A stretch of 30,106 bases of DNA from JBBIOI01 sp037443425 (GTDB lineage: Bacteria; Desulfobacterota; BSN033; UBA1163): positions 1 through 30,106 of the forward strand of contig JBBIOI010000034.1 in NCBI GenBank assembly GCA_037443425.1. The letters run 5' to 3'. The translations under genes were made by a program, and so were the position numbers. The notes below the pieces were generated by a model. That model was not told where the DNA came from. It saw nothing but the letters and a program-made list of their open reading frames with translations, and made no database searches. Of the stretch, positions 1 through 7,497 are shown one piece after another (position 1 is the first letter of the stretch; each line of letters opens with the position of its first letter).

Positions 1-1275
1 GATCCACGAAAGGCAATAGAGGAATCGCTTAATAAACCCATTCATAGTCCAACACTCAATGAGATCATTCTTAAAAAAGGAAAACCAACAAAAGAGATTT
101 CTGTGGCGATTGCGGTTTCCGATATTACAAGACCTGTTCCATACAGAGGAGAAAATGGTATACTTTTGCCTTTACTTAAAAAACTCGAATCTTCAGGGAT
201 AAGGAAAGAAAAAATTAAGATTATTGTTGCAACGGGGATGCATCGGTCAAGCACAAAAGAAGAAAAGATTGAGATGTATGGGAAAGAAGTTTTTGAACAG
301 TATCAGATCCTTGATCATGATTGTGAGGACAATAGTATCCTCGAGAGTATAGGGGAGACTAAAAGAGGTACACATGTTTATGTCAATCGGTATTTTAATT
401 CTGCAGATTTAAAGATTGCCACTGGGCTTGTGGAGAGCCATTTCATGACGGGCGTCTCTGGAGGCAGAAAGTCGATATGCCCGGGATTGGTAGATATTAA
501 AACGATTCAGAGATTTCATGGGGTTGAATACCTTGAAAATCCTAAGGCTGATAATCTTATACTTGAAGGAAATCCATGTCATGAGGAGGCAATAGAGGTT
601 GCTAAAACCGTTGGTGTAGATTTTATCCTGAATGTTACGCTTAATAAAAATATGGAGATGACAGGCGTATTTGCAGGAGACCTTGAGAAGGCCCATTTGG
701 CTGCCTTTAACTATATGAAGGATTATACATCTGTAATTATTGATAAGGAATATGATATAGTCATTACTCATGGCGGATATGTAGGTCGAGATCATTATCA
801 AACAGCTAAAGCAGCTTGTAGTGCATTGCCAGCTATCAAGAGCAGTGGATCAATGATATTGCTGGCAGACAACCGTGATAAAGAACCCATAGGTTCGCCT
901 CAGTATCGAACACTCATACATCTATTAAAACTTCAGGGAATTGAACAATATCTAAATATAATAAGCCATCCAAACTGGAAGTTTACTAAGGATCAATGGG
1001 AACCTGAGGTCTGGGGAAGAGTATTAAAAAAGATTGGAGAAGATGGGCTAATATACTGTTCACCTAAAATATCAAAAGAGGATTTTTCTTTGTTGCCAGG
1101 TATTTGTGGATTAGATTTTTTACTGGAAAAGAGAGAAAACGAAGGTGAGACTGCAAGGGAGATGCTACAGAATGCAATAATTTATGCTTATTACAAGAAC
1201 CAAAAAAGAGGTAAAAACCCCCAGATGGTTTTCATAAGAGAAGGTCCTTATATGATTCCGATAAAAAAATTTTAA
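1..1275 (+). CDS. LarA-like nickel-dependent lactate racemase family protein (5' end outside window)
   Basis: The frame is open from base 1, so the gene begins upstream and about 424 residues are visible. Family landmarks of LarA (DUF2088) are present: the DITRPVP segment near base 120-135, a TGMHR motif near 235, an HDC near 315, and GGRKSICPG near 460-486. In LarA the lysine of that last motif (bases 469-471) carries the pyridinium-3-thiocarboxamide nickel-pincer cofactor, and a histidine follows in the FHG at about 515. LarA homologues racemise or epimerise 2-hydroxy acids; many family members act on substrates other than lactate, so the substrate is open. No larB, larC or larE cofactor-synthesis genes are in the window. 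It ends at a hairpin terminator. The family call is firm, the lactate specificity is not. Confidence 0.88.
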   Translation, partial: DPRKAIEESLNKPIHSPTLNEIILKKGKPTKEISVAIAVSDITRPVPYRGENGILLPLLKKLESSGIRKEKIKIIVATGMHRSSTKEEKIEMYGKEVFEQYQILDHDCEDNSILESIGETKRGTHVYVNRYFNSADLKIATGLVESHFMTGVSGGRKSICPGLVDIKTIQRFHGVEYLENPKADNLILEGNPCHEEAIEVAKTVGVDFILNVTLNKNMEMTGVFAGDLEKAHLAAFNYMKDYTSVIIDKEYDIVITHGGYVGRDHYQTAKAACSALPAIKSSGSMILLADNRDKEPIGSPQYRTLIHLLKLQGIEQYLNIISHPNWKFTKDQWEPEVWGRVLKKIGEDGLIYCSPKISKEDFSLLPGICGLDFLLEKRENEGETAREMLQNAIIYAYYKNQKRGKNPQMVFIREGPYMIPIKKF

Positions 1276-1297
1276 CCTTTCCCCTTAATAAGGTACG

Positions 1298-1326
1298 AAG
1301 TCTTTAAGTATAAGAAAGACTTTTTT
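1298..1326 (+). terminator. Rho-independent terminator after the LarA-like gene
   Basis: AAGTCTTT (1298-1305) and AAAGACTT (1315-1322) form an 8-bp stem with a 9-base loop, followed by a T run to 1326. It lies 22 bases after the stop codon. The stem is AT-rich, so strength is uncertain. Confidence 0.6.
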
Positions 1327-1330
1327 ATCA

Positions 1331-1430
1331 GTCATTGCGAGTCTGAAGGGTGCATAACAATTCAAATATTTCTTGCTTTTCGCGGAATGAAAATTTGGAA
1401 GGTATTGCTTAGGCTTTTCCTCGCAATGAC
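1331..1430. repeat. Palindromic GTCATTGCGAG repeat element (about 100 bp)
   Basis: GTCATTGCGAG at 1331-1341 is matched by its exact reverse complement CTCGCAATGAC at 1420-1430. The arms enclose about 78 bases that contain no ORF. The same TCATTGCGAG core occurs once more, without a partner arm, at 29471-29480. Similar GTCATTGCGA-type dispersed elements are known from many anaerobe genomes; function is not established. The 1276-1601 gap is otherwise occupied by the terminator and the nrdD promoter. Confidence 0.6.
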
Positions 1431-1505
1431 AGTTTGGACTTGGGAGGCTTTTTCACCCCTCTTCACTATCTGAAAAATTTTTAAATAGTTTTTCGTACTT
1501 TTCTA

Positions 1506-1536
1506 TTGACATTAACTATATATTGTTATATATAAA
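1506..1536 (+). promoter_or_regulatory. Predicted sigma-70 promoter of nrdD
   Basis: A perfect -35 TTGACA (1506-1511) is followed after 17 bases by TATATA (1529-1534), or after 19 by TATAAA (1531-1536). The spacer contains the first NrdR-like box. Transcription would start near 1541, giving a leader of about 60 bases to the ATG at 1602. Confidence 0.6.
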
Positions 1537-1559
1537 TATTTAAATACTAAATATAGTTG
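1513..1559 (+). promoter_or_regulatory. Tandem NrdR-box-like operators upstream of nrdD
   Basis: Box 1 (1513-1528, TAACTATATATTGTTA) and box 2 (1544-1559, ATACTAAATATAGTTG) each match about 12 of 16 positions of the published NrdR-box consensus acaCwAtATaTwGtgt. Their centres are 31 bp apart, three helical turns, the arrangement known for NrdR sites. Box 1 lies between -35 and -10, box 2 around the expected transcription start, so repression by NrdR-ATP/dATP is predicted. No nrdR gene is in the window. Confidence 0.65.
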
Positions 1560-1601
1560 ATTTTTAGCAATCCAACAATAATAAAAATTAAGGGGTTAGA
1601 T

Positions 1602-3722
1602 ATGGCTACTACAATAGGAATTAATATTGAATCTATGGATGCAATAAAAGACATTGAAACAACAGATATGGCACTTTTTGTTCGATCATCAGAAGAATCA
1701 ATGATGGATTGGAATCGTCAGAGGATTGTTGATGCACTTATAAGGGAAACAAATATAGATATTGATACTGCAAAGCAGATTGCCCTTGAAGTGGAAGATT
1801 TAATCTTTAGCTCCAAGATAAAGATGGTTACAGCTCCCCTGATTCGTGAAATCGTTGATGCAAAGTTAATCGAGCGGGGACTTGAACAGGCCAGAAAGAT
1901 GCATACAAGACTTGGTATGCCTCTTTATGATGTAGATCAACTAATCCTTCACCCAAACAAAGAAAATGCAAATGTCCCTCATGGTCCTGAGGCCACAAAC
2001 CTAACCTTGGCCGAAAGAATAAAGAAGGAGTACGCACTCTTATCAGTATTTTCAGAGGATATTGCTGATGCCCATATGCGAGGGGATATACACCTTCATG
2101 ATCTCGGGTTTATAGATAGACCATATTGTAGTGGGCAGTCTCTTGAATATATTAAACGTTTCGGTCTGAGTCTACCAAATTCAATAGCTACTGCAAAACC
2201 AGCAAAACATCCTGAAGTACTTCTTGCCCATATGGTAAAGTTTGCTGCTGCACTTCAGAGTCATTTTGCAGGTGCTATTGGTTGGGATTCTGTAAACCTC
2301 TTCTTTGCCCCATATATTTCAGGGATGTCTGATCGCGAACTTGAGCAGCTTGCCCAGATGATGATATTTGAATTTTCGCAACAAGCCGTGGCACGTGGAG
2401 GACAGGCAATATTTACAGACCTTAATCTCTACTGGGAAGTTCCTAAACATTTTGAGAATGTTCCAGCTATAGGGCCTGGAGGAGTCTTTACAGGAAGGAC
2501 ATACAGTGAATATGTCCAAGAAGCCCAGCGCTTTGCATGGGCACTCTTCAATGTATACCTTGAAGGCGATGGTGCTGGTAGACCATTTTTCTTTCCAAAA
2601 CCCCTTGTTCATATTACAGAAAAATTTTTTAAGACCCTAGGCCATATGGATTTTCTTTTACATATCTGCGAGGTTGCCTCCGAAAAAGGGAATACCTACT
2701 TTGTATTTGATCGTGGTGAGACGGCTAAAATCTCTGAATGTTGCAGGCTAAGCTTTAAGCTTGATCCTAAAGATCTCGAAGATGCAAAAGAACCATGGAA
2801 GATGCGTTATTGTGCACTTCAGAATGTCACTTTAAACCTTCCAAGGATTGCATATCTCTCCAGAGGAGACGACTCGCTATTATTTAAAAAGATTGAAGAT
2901 TTTGTTGAAATAGCTGTTAAGGCACACATCCAAAAAAGGCGTTTTATTGAAAAACTTCTATCCCTTGGAGAGAAAGGTCCGCTTTCGCTTTTAGCCATGA
3001 ATCGCGATGGGTCTCCTTATCTAAGAATGTCTCGAGTAAGCTATCTTATTGGAATGGTAGGGCTAAATGAACTTGTTCAGATCCATACAGGTAAAGAGAT
3101 GCATCAATCCCGTGAGGCACTGAAATTCGGACTCAAGGTTATTGCCCATATGAAACTGCTTGTTGAAAAATTTAGTAAGCTCCATGGGATGCACTTTGTT
3201 TTAGAACAAACCCCTGCAGAATCAACTGCCTATCGATTCGCAAAATTGGATTTGAGATACCACTCACCCCGATCAGGTTATATCGTTAAAGGAGATATTT
3301 CGAGGGGTGAGGTCTATTATACAAACTCAACTTATCTAAATAATTCTGCAGTCCTGAATCCTATCGAAAGGGTCAGACTTGAAGGCCTTTTTCATCCATT
3401 AATAGAGGCAGGGGCACTGACTCACATATGGCTTGGGGAGGCAAGACCTTCAAAAGAGTCTCTGGCCGATTTTGTTATAAAGACATTTAAATTAACACAA
3501 AATGATCAGATTGCCTTCTCACCTGAATTTACAACTTGTAATGTCTGCTTTAAAACGAGTCGTGGACTAAGGTCTTCATGTTCTTACTGCGGTTCTACCG
3601 ATGTGGATGGTATTACAAGGATTACAGGATACTTCACAAAGATATCAAGCTGGAACAAGGGTAAAAAAGGTGAGCTTAGAAATCGCTATAGGAATCAAGA
3701 CTTTTTCATAATGGGAAATTAA
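1602..3722 (+). CDS. nrdD: Anaerobic (class III) ribonucleoside-triphosphate reductase
   Basis: Glycyl-radical enzyme reducing ribonucleotides to deoxyribonucleotides without oxygen. The 706-residue product has an N-terminal ATP-cone-like region (about 20-110), the barrel domain, and a C-terminal zinc motif with Cys646, Cys649, Cys660 and Cys663. The glycyl-radical loop RITGY places the radical on Gly676, 30 residues from the end. A CC pair at 380-381 (SECCRLSF) contains the likely thiyl cysteine. An upstream in-frame TTG at 1557 is open, but ATG 1602 is chosen because AAGGGG (1590-1594) lies at good spacing and the TTG falls inside the second NrdR box. Forms an operon with the redoxin and nrdG; NrdR control is predicted. 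The family assignment is secure. Confidence 0.95.
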   Translation: MATTIGINIESMDAIKDIETTDMALFVRSSEESMMDWNRQRIVDALIRETNIDIDTAKQIALEVEDLIFSSKIKMVTAPLIREIVDAKLIERGLEQARKMHTRLGMPLYDVDQLILHPNKENANVPHGPEATNLTLAERIKKEYALLSVFSEDIADAHMRGDIHLHDLGFIDRPYCSGQSLEYIKRFGLSLPNSIATAKPAKHPEVLLAHMVKFAAALQSHFAGAIGWDSVNLFFAPYISGMSDRELEQLAQMMIFEFSQQAVARGGQAIFTDLNLYWEVPKHFENVPAIGPGGVFTGRTYSEYVQEAQRFAWALFNVYLEGDGAGRPFFFPKPLVHITEKFFKTLGHMDFLLHICEVASEKGNTYFVFDRGETAKISECCRLSFKLDPKDLEDAKEPWKMRYCALQNVTLNLPRIAYLSRGDDSLLFKKIEDFVEIAVKAHIQKRRFIEKLLSLGEKGPLSLLAMNRDGSPYLRMSRVSYLIGMVGLNELVQIHTGKEMHQSREALKFGLKVIAHMKLLVEKFSKLHGMHFVLEQTPAESTAYRFAKLDLRYHSPRSGYIVKGDISRGEVYYTNSTYLNNSAVLNPIERVRLEGLFHPLIEAGALTHIWLGEARPSKESLADFVIKTFKLTQNDQIAFSPEFTTCNVCFKTSRGLRSSCSYCGSTDVDGITRITGYFTKISSWNKGKKGELRNRYRNQDFFIMGN

Positions 3723-3756
3723 AATAGTAACTAAGAAAATGTAAAAAGGAGAAGTA

Positions 3757-4029
3757 ATGGAATTGATAAAGATATTTACAAAATCTAATTGTCCAAGATG
3801 TGTTGCTCTAAAAGATATTGCCCAGGAGTTAATGAAAGAGGGACTAAAGGTAGTTAATTATGATCTTGATACAGTTGAAGGCCTTTCAGAGGCAGCCTAT
3901 TATAGTATTTTATCAACGCCATCTATTGTCATTGAAGATGAAAGCGAAAATGAGATAGCAAGTTGGAGAGGGGTTTTACCAAGCATCCAGGAGTTGAAGG
4001 AGGTCTTATTGGAAAGGAGAAGATGTTAG
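3757..4029 (+). CDS. Glutaredoxin/NrdH-like redoxin
   Basis: A 90-residue thioredoxin-fold protein with a CPRC redox motif at residues 13-16 and the cis-proline segment TPS near residue 55. It has the length and layout of NrdH/glutaredoxin-like proteins. A clear AAAGGAGA ribosome site precedes the ATG. It lies 34 bases after nrdD and its end overlaps the start of nrdG by 7 bases, so it is translated as part of the nrd operon. This placement suggests that it supplies electrons to NrdD, as described for formate-independent class III reductases that use a redoxin. The fold is clear; the partner is inferred from position. Confidence 0.85.
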   Translation: MELIKIFTKSNCPRCVALKDIAQELMKEGLKVVNYDLDTVEGLSEAAYYSILSTPSIVIEDESENEIASWRGVLPSIQELKEVLLERRRC

Positions 4030-4703
4030 AGATAAAGGGTTTCTTAGAAACGTCTTTTTTAGATTGGCCAGGGAAAATATGCGCTGTTATCTTTCTTCCA
4101 TACTGTAATTTTAGATGCCCGTATTGTCACAATCATCCACTTATCTTTAATCCTGAAGAGTTTCCATCTGTTTCGCTCGATTTGATTATCAACCGTTTAA
4201 ATACCTTAAGGGACTGGATAGAAGGCATCTGCATAACAGGTGGTGAGCCAACTATACATAAAGAACTTCCTCATTTAATAGGTGAGATAAAAAGAAATGG
4301 ATTTATGGTTAAACTTGACACAAATGGTTCAAATCCTCGGATGCTGGAAGAACTTATTAATAGAGATTTGATCGATTTTGTTGCTATGGATGTTAAAGCG
4401 CCTTTAGACCCAATGAGTTATAGAAGATCGATTGGAGTTCAATCTGATATAGAGCCTATATTAAGATCTATTCATATTCTTAAACAGGGGAAAGTCGATT
4501 TTGAGTTCCGAATGACAGTTGTTCCTGGTCTACATAATGAGGAAGACGTAAGAATCCTTGCATGGCAATTAAGGGCTGGAAGGAGATTCAAGTTACAAAA
4601 CTTCAATCCTGAAAGTCCACTTGACCCTTCTTTCAAATCTGTCATCCCGTTTGATTTACAGAGATTAAAAAAGATTGAAAGAATAGTTCAAGAAGTGGTA
4701 TAA
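4023..4703 (+). CDS. nrdG: Anaerobic ribonucleotide reductase activating protein (radical SAM)
   Basis: Radical SAM activase that generates the glycyl radical on NrdD. The 226-residue protein has the 4Fe-4S motif CNFRCPYC (CX3CX2C, Cys28, Cys32, Cys35), the GGEPT motif near residue 74 and the DTNG segment near 98. The frame is open upstream to an ATG at 3963, but ATG 4023 is preferred: it has GGAAAGGAGA immediately before it and homologues begin at this point, just before the DWPGK segment. It overlaps the redoxin gene by 7 bases, indicating translational coupling. The length and opening sequence fit the NrdG2-type family (TIGR02495-like). Confidence 0.92.
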   Translation: MLEIKGFLETSFLDWPGKICAVIFLPYCNFRCPYCHNHPLIFNPEEFPSVSLDLIINRLNTLRDWIEGICITGGEPTIHKELPHLIGEIKRNGFMVKLDTNGSNPRMLEELINRDLIDFVAMDVKAPLDPMSYRRSIGVQSDIEPILRSIHILKQGKVDFEFRMTVVPGLHNEEDVRILAWQLRAGRRFKLQNFNPESPLDPSFKSVIPFDLQRLKKIERIVQEVV

Positions 4704-4734
4704 ATTTATTAAGATTTTTAGGATAGAAATTTAA

Positions 4735-5766
4735 ATGAAGACGGTCCCGTTACAAGAGATAAAGAATATAGAAGAAGGGCTTGGGAAAGACCCTAATTTT
4801 AATAATTTGATAATAGATTCTTTTCCTGATGCCTTTTTCATCCTCAACAGGAGAGGAGAATTTTTAAAAATAAATTCTAAGGCAGTCGAATTAATAGGCT
4901 TCCAGCCATCAGAACTTCAGAAGATGGATTTTATTGATATTATTCCTATAGATGATTTGAGTTCCTTTAAAACATTTTTTGAAGAGATGCAGCGGGGCAA
5001 AGATGTAAGGTTTCAGATGCAGGTTTTAAGTCAGAAGGGTGATAAAATTTCTGTTGAGTTTTTTGGTAGATCTCGAGGAGATTATTTTTTTATCACACTT
5101 AGAGATTTGAGAGAGAGAATGAGGATTGAGGAGGAATGGCTTAGGATTAAGAAGGAGCTACAGGATAAGATTCGCGAAAGAGACCAGTATGCAAGAGAGC
5201 TTCTGGTTATGAAGGATCTATTTAAGGAGAAGGTAAACGAGATTGAGAAGATGAGAGAGGAGGCTATCCGTCTCTCATATACAGATGATTTGACAGGTAT
5301 TTATAATCATCGATTCTTTATACAGCAACTTGGCCTTGAGATTGAGCGTCAGAAGCGTTATCCTTCACCACTTTCACTATTGATGATTGATATTGATTAT
5401 TTTAAACATTACAATGATAAAAATGGTCATTTAGCAGGAGACCAGGTTTTAAAGGCTATATCTATTCTTATTCAGCGAGGGGTTCGTCAAACAGATATTG
5501 TCGCGCGCTATGGAGGTGAAGAATTTTCTGCAATCCTTATCAATGCCACATGGGAAAAGGCAATGGAGATTGCTGAGAGGGTAAGAAGACTCGTTTCGGA
5601 GACAAATTTTCCAAATGAAATGTATCAACCCAATGGAGATCTAACCGTGAGTATAGGAGTGGCAACATTCACCCCTCCTGTCTCAACACTTACGGATTTA
5701 ATCCGAAAGGCTGACAATGCACTTTATCGCGCAAAAAAGGCAGGCCGAAATAGGGTAGAAGGTTAG
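4735..5766 (+). CDS. PAS domain diguanylate cyclase (GGDEF)
   Basis: A 343-residue soluble signalling protein. A PAS domain covers about residues 22-125, a charged coiled coil about 126-178, and a GGDEF domain about 180-340. The active site reads GGEEF (260-264), a functional variant, and an RxxD product-inhibition site (Arg251 to Asp254) sits five residues before it. It should therefore make cyclic di-GMP and be feedback-inhibited. No membrane segment or signal peptide is visible; the signal sensed by the PAS domain is unknown, and there is no obvious haem or flavin ligand motif. It starts 31 bases after nrdG with a weak ribosome site, and runs on into the next genes in the same direction. 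Confidence 0.9.
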   Translation: MKTVPLQEIKNIEEGLGKDPNFNNLIIDSFPDAFFILNRRGEFLKINSKAVELIGFQPSELQKMDFIDIIPIDDLSSFKTFFEEMQRGKDVRFQMQVLSQKGDKISVEFFGRSRGDYFFITLRDLRERMRIEEEWLRIKKELQDKIRERDQYARELLVMKDLFKEKVNEIEKMREEAIRLSYTDDLTGIYNHRFFIQQLGLEIERQKRYPSPLSLLMIDIDYFKHYNDKNGHLAGDQVLKAISILIQRGVRQTDIVARYGGEEFSAILINATWEKAMEIAERVRRLVSETNFPNEMYQPNGDLTVSIGVATFTPPVSTLTDLIRKADNALYRAKKAGRNRVEG

Positions 5767-5792
5767 AAGAGATTTAAGTTGGGTGAAATAAA

Positions 5793-6218
5793 ATGGAGAA
5801 GGATCCGAAACAAAAGTATGCTGAAAGTCTTGAGAGGATGCTTCAAAGCCATTATTATAATTTAAAAAAGAGGATAGAAGAATTTCGTGAAAAATGTTTA
5901 ATTGTAACCCCTGGAAAGAGTATACCTCGCGGGATAATTATAGACATTCGTGAAATATATAAAGAGATTCGTCAATCACTTTCAGAAATAAAGTCTATCC
6001 AGAATCTTCTTCAGGGTAGATACAGACAATATTATAGGAAGAATCCTCTTCGTGATAAGGAGATTTTAGAGATTGAATTTCAGGCAAAGAACTATTATTC
6101 AAAATTTGAATCAGGATTAAAAGAGATATGGAAACAGAAAATGCCTGCTATTAAAAGGGAAGAACAAAAGGGAGATAAATCAGACAGAAAAGAGATTCAT
6201 CATGGAGCAGGGTCTTAA
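5793..6218 (+). CDS. Hypothetical helical protein
   Basis: Not recognised. The 141 residues are highly charged and mostly basic, with long predicted helices (about 5-35, 48-75 and 85-115) and a polar, lysine-rich tail. There is one cysteine and no transmembrane segment or signal peptide. It sits 26 bases after the diguanylate cyclase gene, and its last 17 bases overlap the start of the MgtE_N/CBS protein, so it is probably co-translated with that gene. A structural or adaptor role is possible but unsupported. Confidence 0.6.
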   Translation: MEKDPKQKYAESLERMLQSHYYNLKKRIEEFREKCLIVTPGKSIPRGIIIDIREIYKEIRQSLSEIKSIQNLLQGRYRQYYRKNPLRDKEILEIEFQAKNYYSKFESGLKEIWKQKMPAIKREEQKGDKSDRKEIHHGAGS

Positions 6219-7455
6219 AGATTTTTATTTCTTCAGCGAGTTATTTAAAAGGAAAGTATATAGCAAAACAGGTCTTAAGGTAGGTAAGATCTCAGATATA
6301 GTAGCCGAAAGGGAGGAGCCTTATCCGAAGGTAATTGGTTTAATAGTTAAATCAGGCCTAAAGAAGCAGAGTTTCTTTATACCTTGGGAAAAGGTCTCTA
6401 AGATTGAACCTCAAGTCATATTTGAAGCTGAAGATCCTAAGGAGGTTAAATTACCTATCCCTGAAAAGGATGTTATCTTGCTTCGCGAAGAGGTTATGGA
6501 TAAGCAGATTGTTGATACCTTTGGGGCGAAGGTGGTAAGGGTGAATGATATTCATTTTCTTCGCGTTGATTCTCATTTGAGATTGGTGCATGTAGATGTT
6601 GGATTTAGGGGTTTGATGAGACGAGTTGGATGGGAGAGGTTCGTAGATCGTTTGCTTCAGTGGTTTTTCTCTTATAACCTTCCTAATCAATTCATATCAT
6701 GGAAATATGTCCAACTTCTTTCAGGATCAGACCTCCTACAGTTAAGTATTTCTCAAAAGAAGCTTTCCCATCTTCATCCTGCTGATTTAGCAGATATACT
6801 TGAGGATTTGAGTGAAAGAGAGCGATCAGCTATCTTTCATGCCCTCGATACAGAGACTGCTGCTGAAGCCCTTGAAGAGGTTGACCCAAAGATTCAAAAG
6901 GCACTTATCGAAACCATACCTGTAGAGAGGGCCTCTGATATCGTTGAGGAGATGTCTCCAAGTGATGCTGCAGATCTTCTTTCTGACCTTTCACGAGAGA
7001 GGGTAGAAGAGATCCTTGAAGGGATGGAACAGAAAAAAGCAGAAGACTTGAGGGAGCTACTGATCCATCCTGAAGAAACTGCAGGTGGTCTTATGACCAC
7101 TGCCTATCTTAGCGTAAGTCCAAACGTTACGGTAGAAGGAGCAATCTCTCGACTTAGAACCGAAGCCCCTAATTTGGACATCATTGATTATATTTATATA
7201 GTTGATGAAGATGAGACACTTTTGGGTGTTGTAAGCATTCGAGATCTCCTTACAGCTCAGCCATATCAACCTCTTTCCGAGATTAAGGCACAGAGGATTG
7301 TAAGTGTAAAAGTTGACGAAGATCAGAAAGATGTGGTAGATAAATTTGCGAAATATGGATTCAGAGCACTTCCTGTTGTGGATGAAGAGAATCATTTAAA
7401 GGGAGTTATAAGCTTCCGTAACGTTCTGGATGTGCTCGCACCAGATGCAGGCTAA
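6202..7455 (+). CDS. PRC-barrel / MgtE N-domain / CBS protein without a membrane domain
   Basis: A 417-residue soluble protein. The first 150 residues look like two PRC-barrel-type beta units (for example the segment around SKTGLKVGKISDIV). Residues about 180-285 match the MgtE N superhelical domain, with acidic repeats such as HPADLADILEDL and SPSDAADLLSDL. The rest is a CBS pair (about 290-417). In the MgtE Mg2+ channel these parts are the cytosolic Mg2+ sensor that gates the pore, but the five-helix pore domain is absent here. The gene ends 42 bases before the NRAMP gene, so it may gate or stabilise that transporter. It begins inside the preceding gene (17-base overlap). Domain calls are good; the sensor role is inferred. 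Confidence 0.82.
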   Translation: MEQGLKDFYFFSELFKRKVYSKTGLKVGKISDIVAEREEPYPKVIGLIVKSGLKKQSFFIPWEKVSKIEPQVIFEAEDPKEVKLPIPEKDVILLREEVMDKQIVDTFGAKVVRVNDIHFLRVDSHLRLVHVDVGFRGLMRRVGWERFVDRLLQWFFSYNLPNQFISWKYVQLLSGSDLLQLSISQKKLSHLHPADLADILEDLSERERSAIFHALDTETAAEALEEVDPKIQKALIETIPVERASDIVEEMSPSDAADLLSDLSRERVEEILEGMEQKKAEDLRELLIHPEETAGGLMTTAYLSVSPNVTVEGAISRLRTEAPNLDIIDYIYIVDEDETLLGVVSIRDLLTAQPYQPLSEIKAQRIVSVKVDEDQKDVVDKFAKYGFRALPVVDEENHLKGVISFRNVLDVLAPDAG

Positions 7456-7497
7456 TAGCTGATCTTTTTAAAAAACTCATCATTTTGAGAATAATAA

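Noticed and set aside
409..801. 130-residue antisense ORF
   Set aside because: It lies wholly inside the LarA-like gene on the other strand, has no recognisable motif or ribosome site, and is a shadow frame.
1557..1601. In-frame TTG start for nrdD at 1557
   Set aside because: The TTG lies inside the second NrdR-like box with no ribosome site, while ATG 1602 has AAGGGG upstream and fits the family start.
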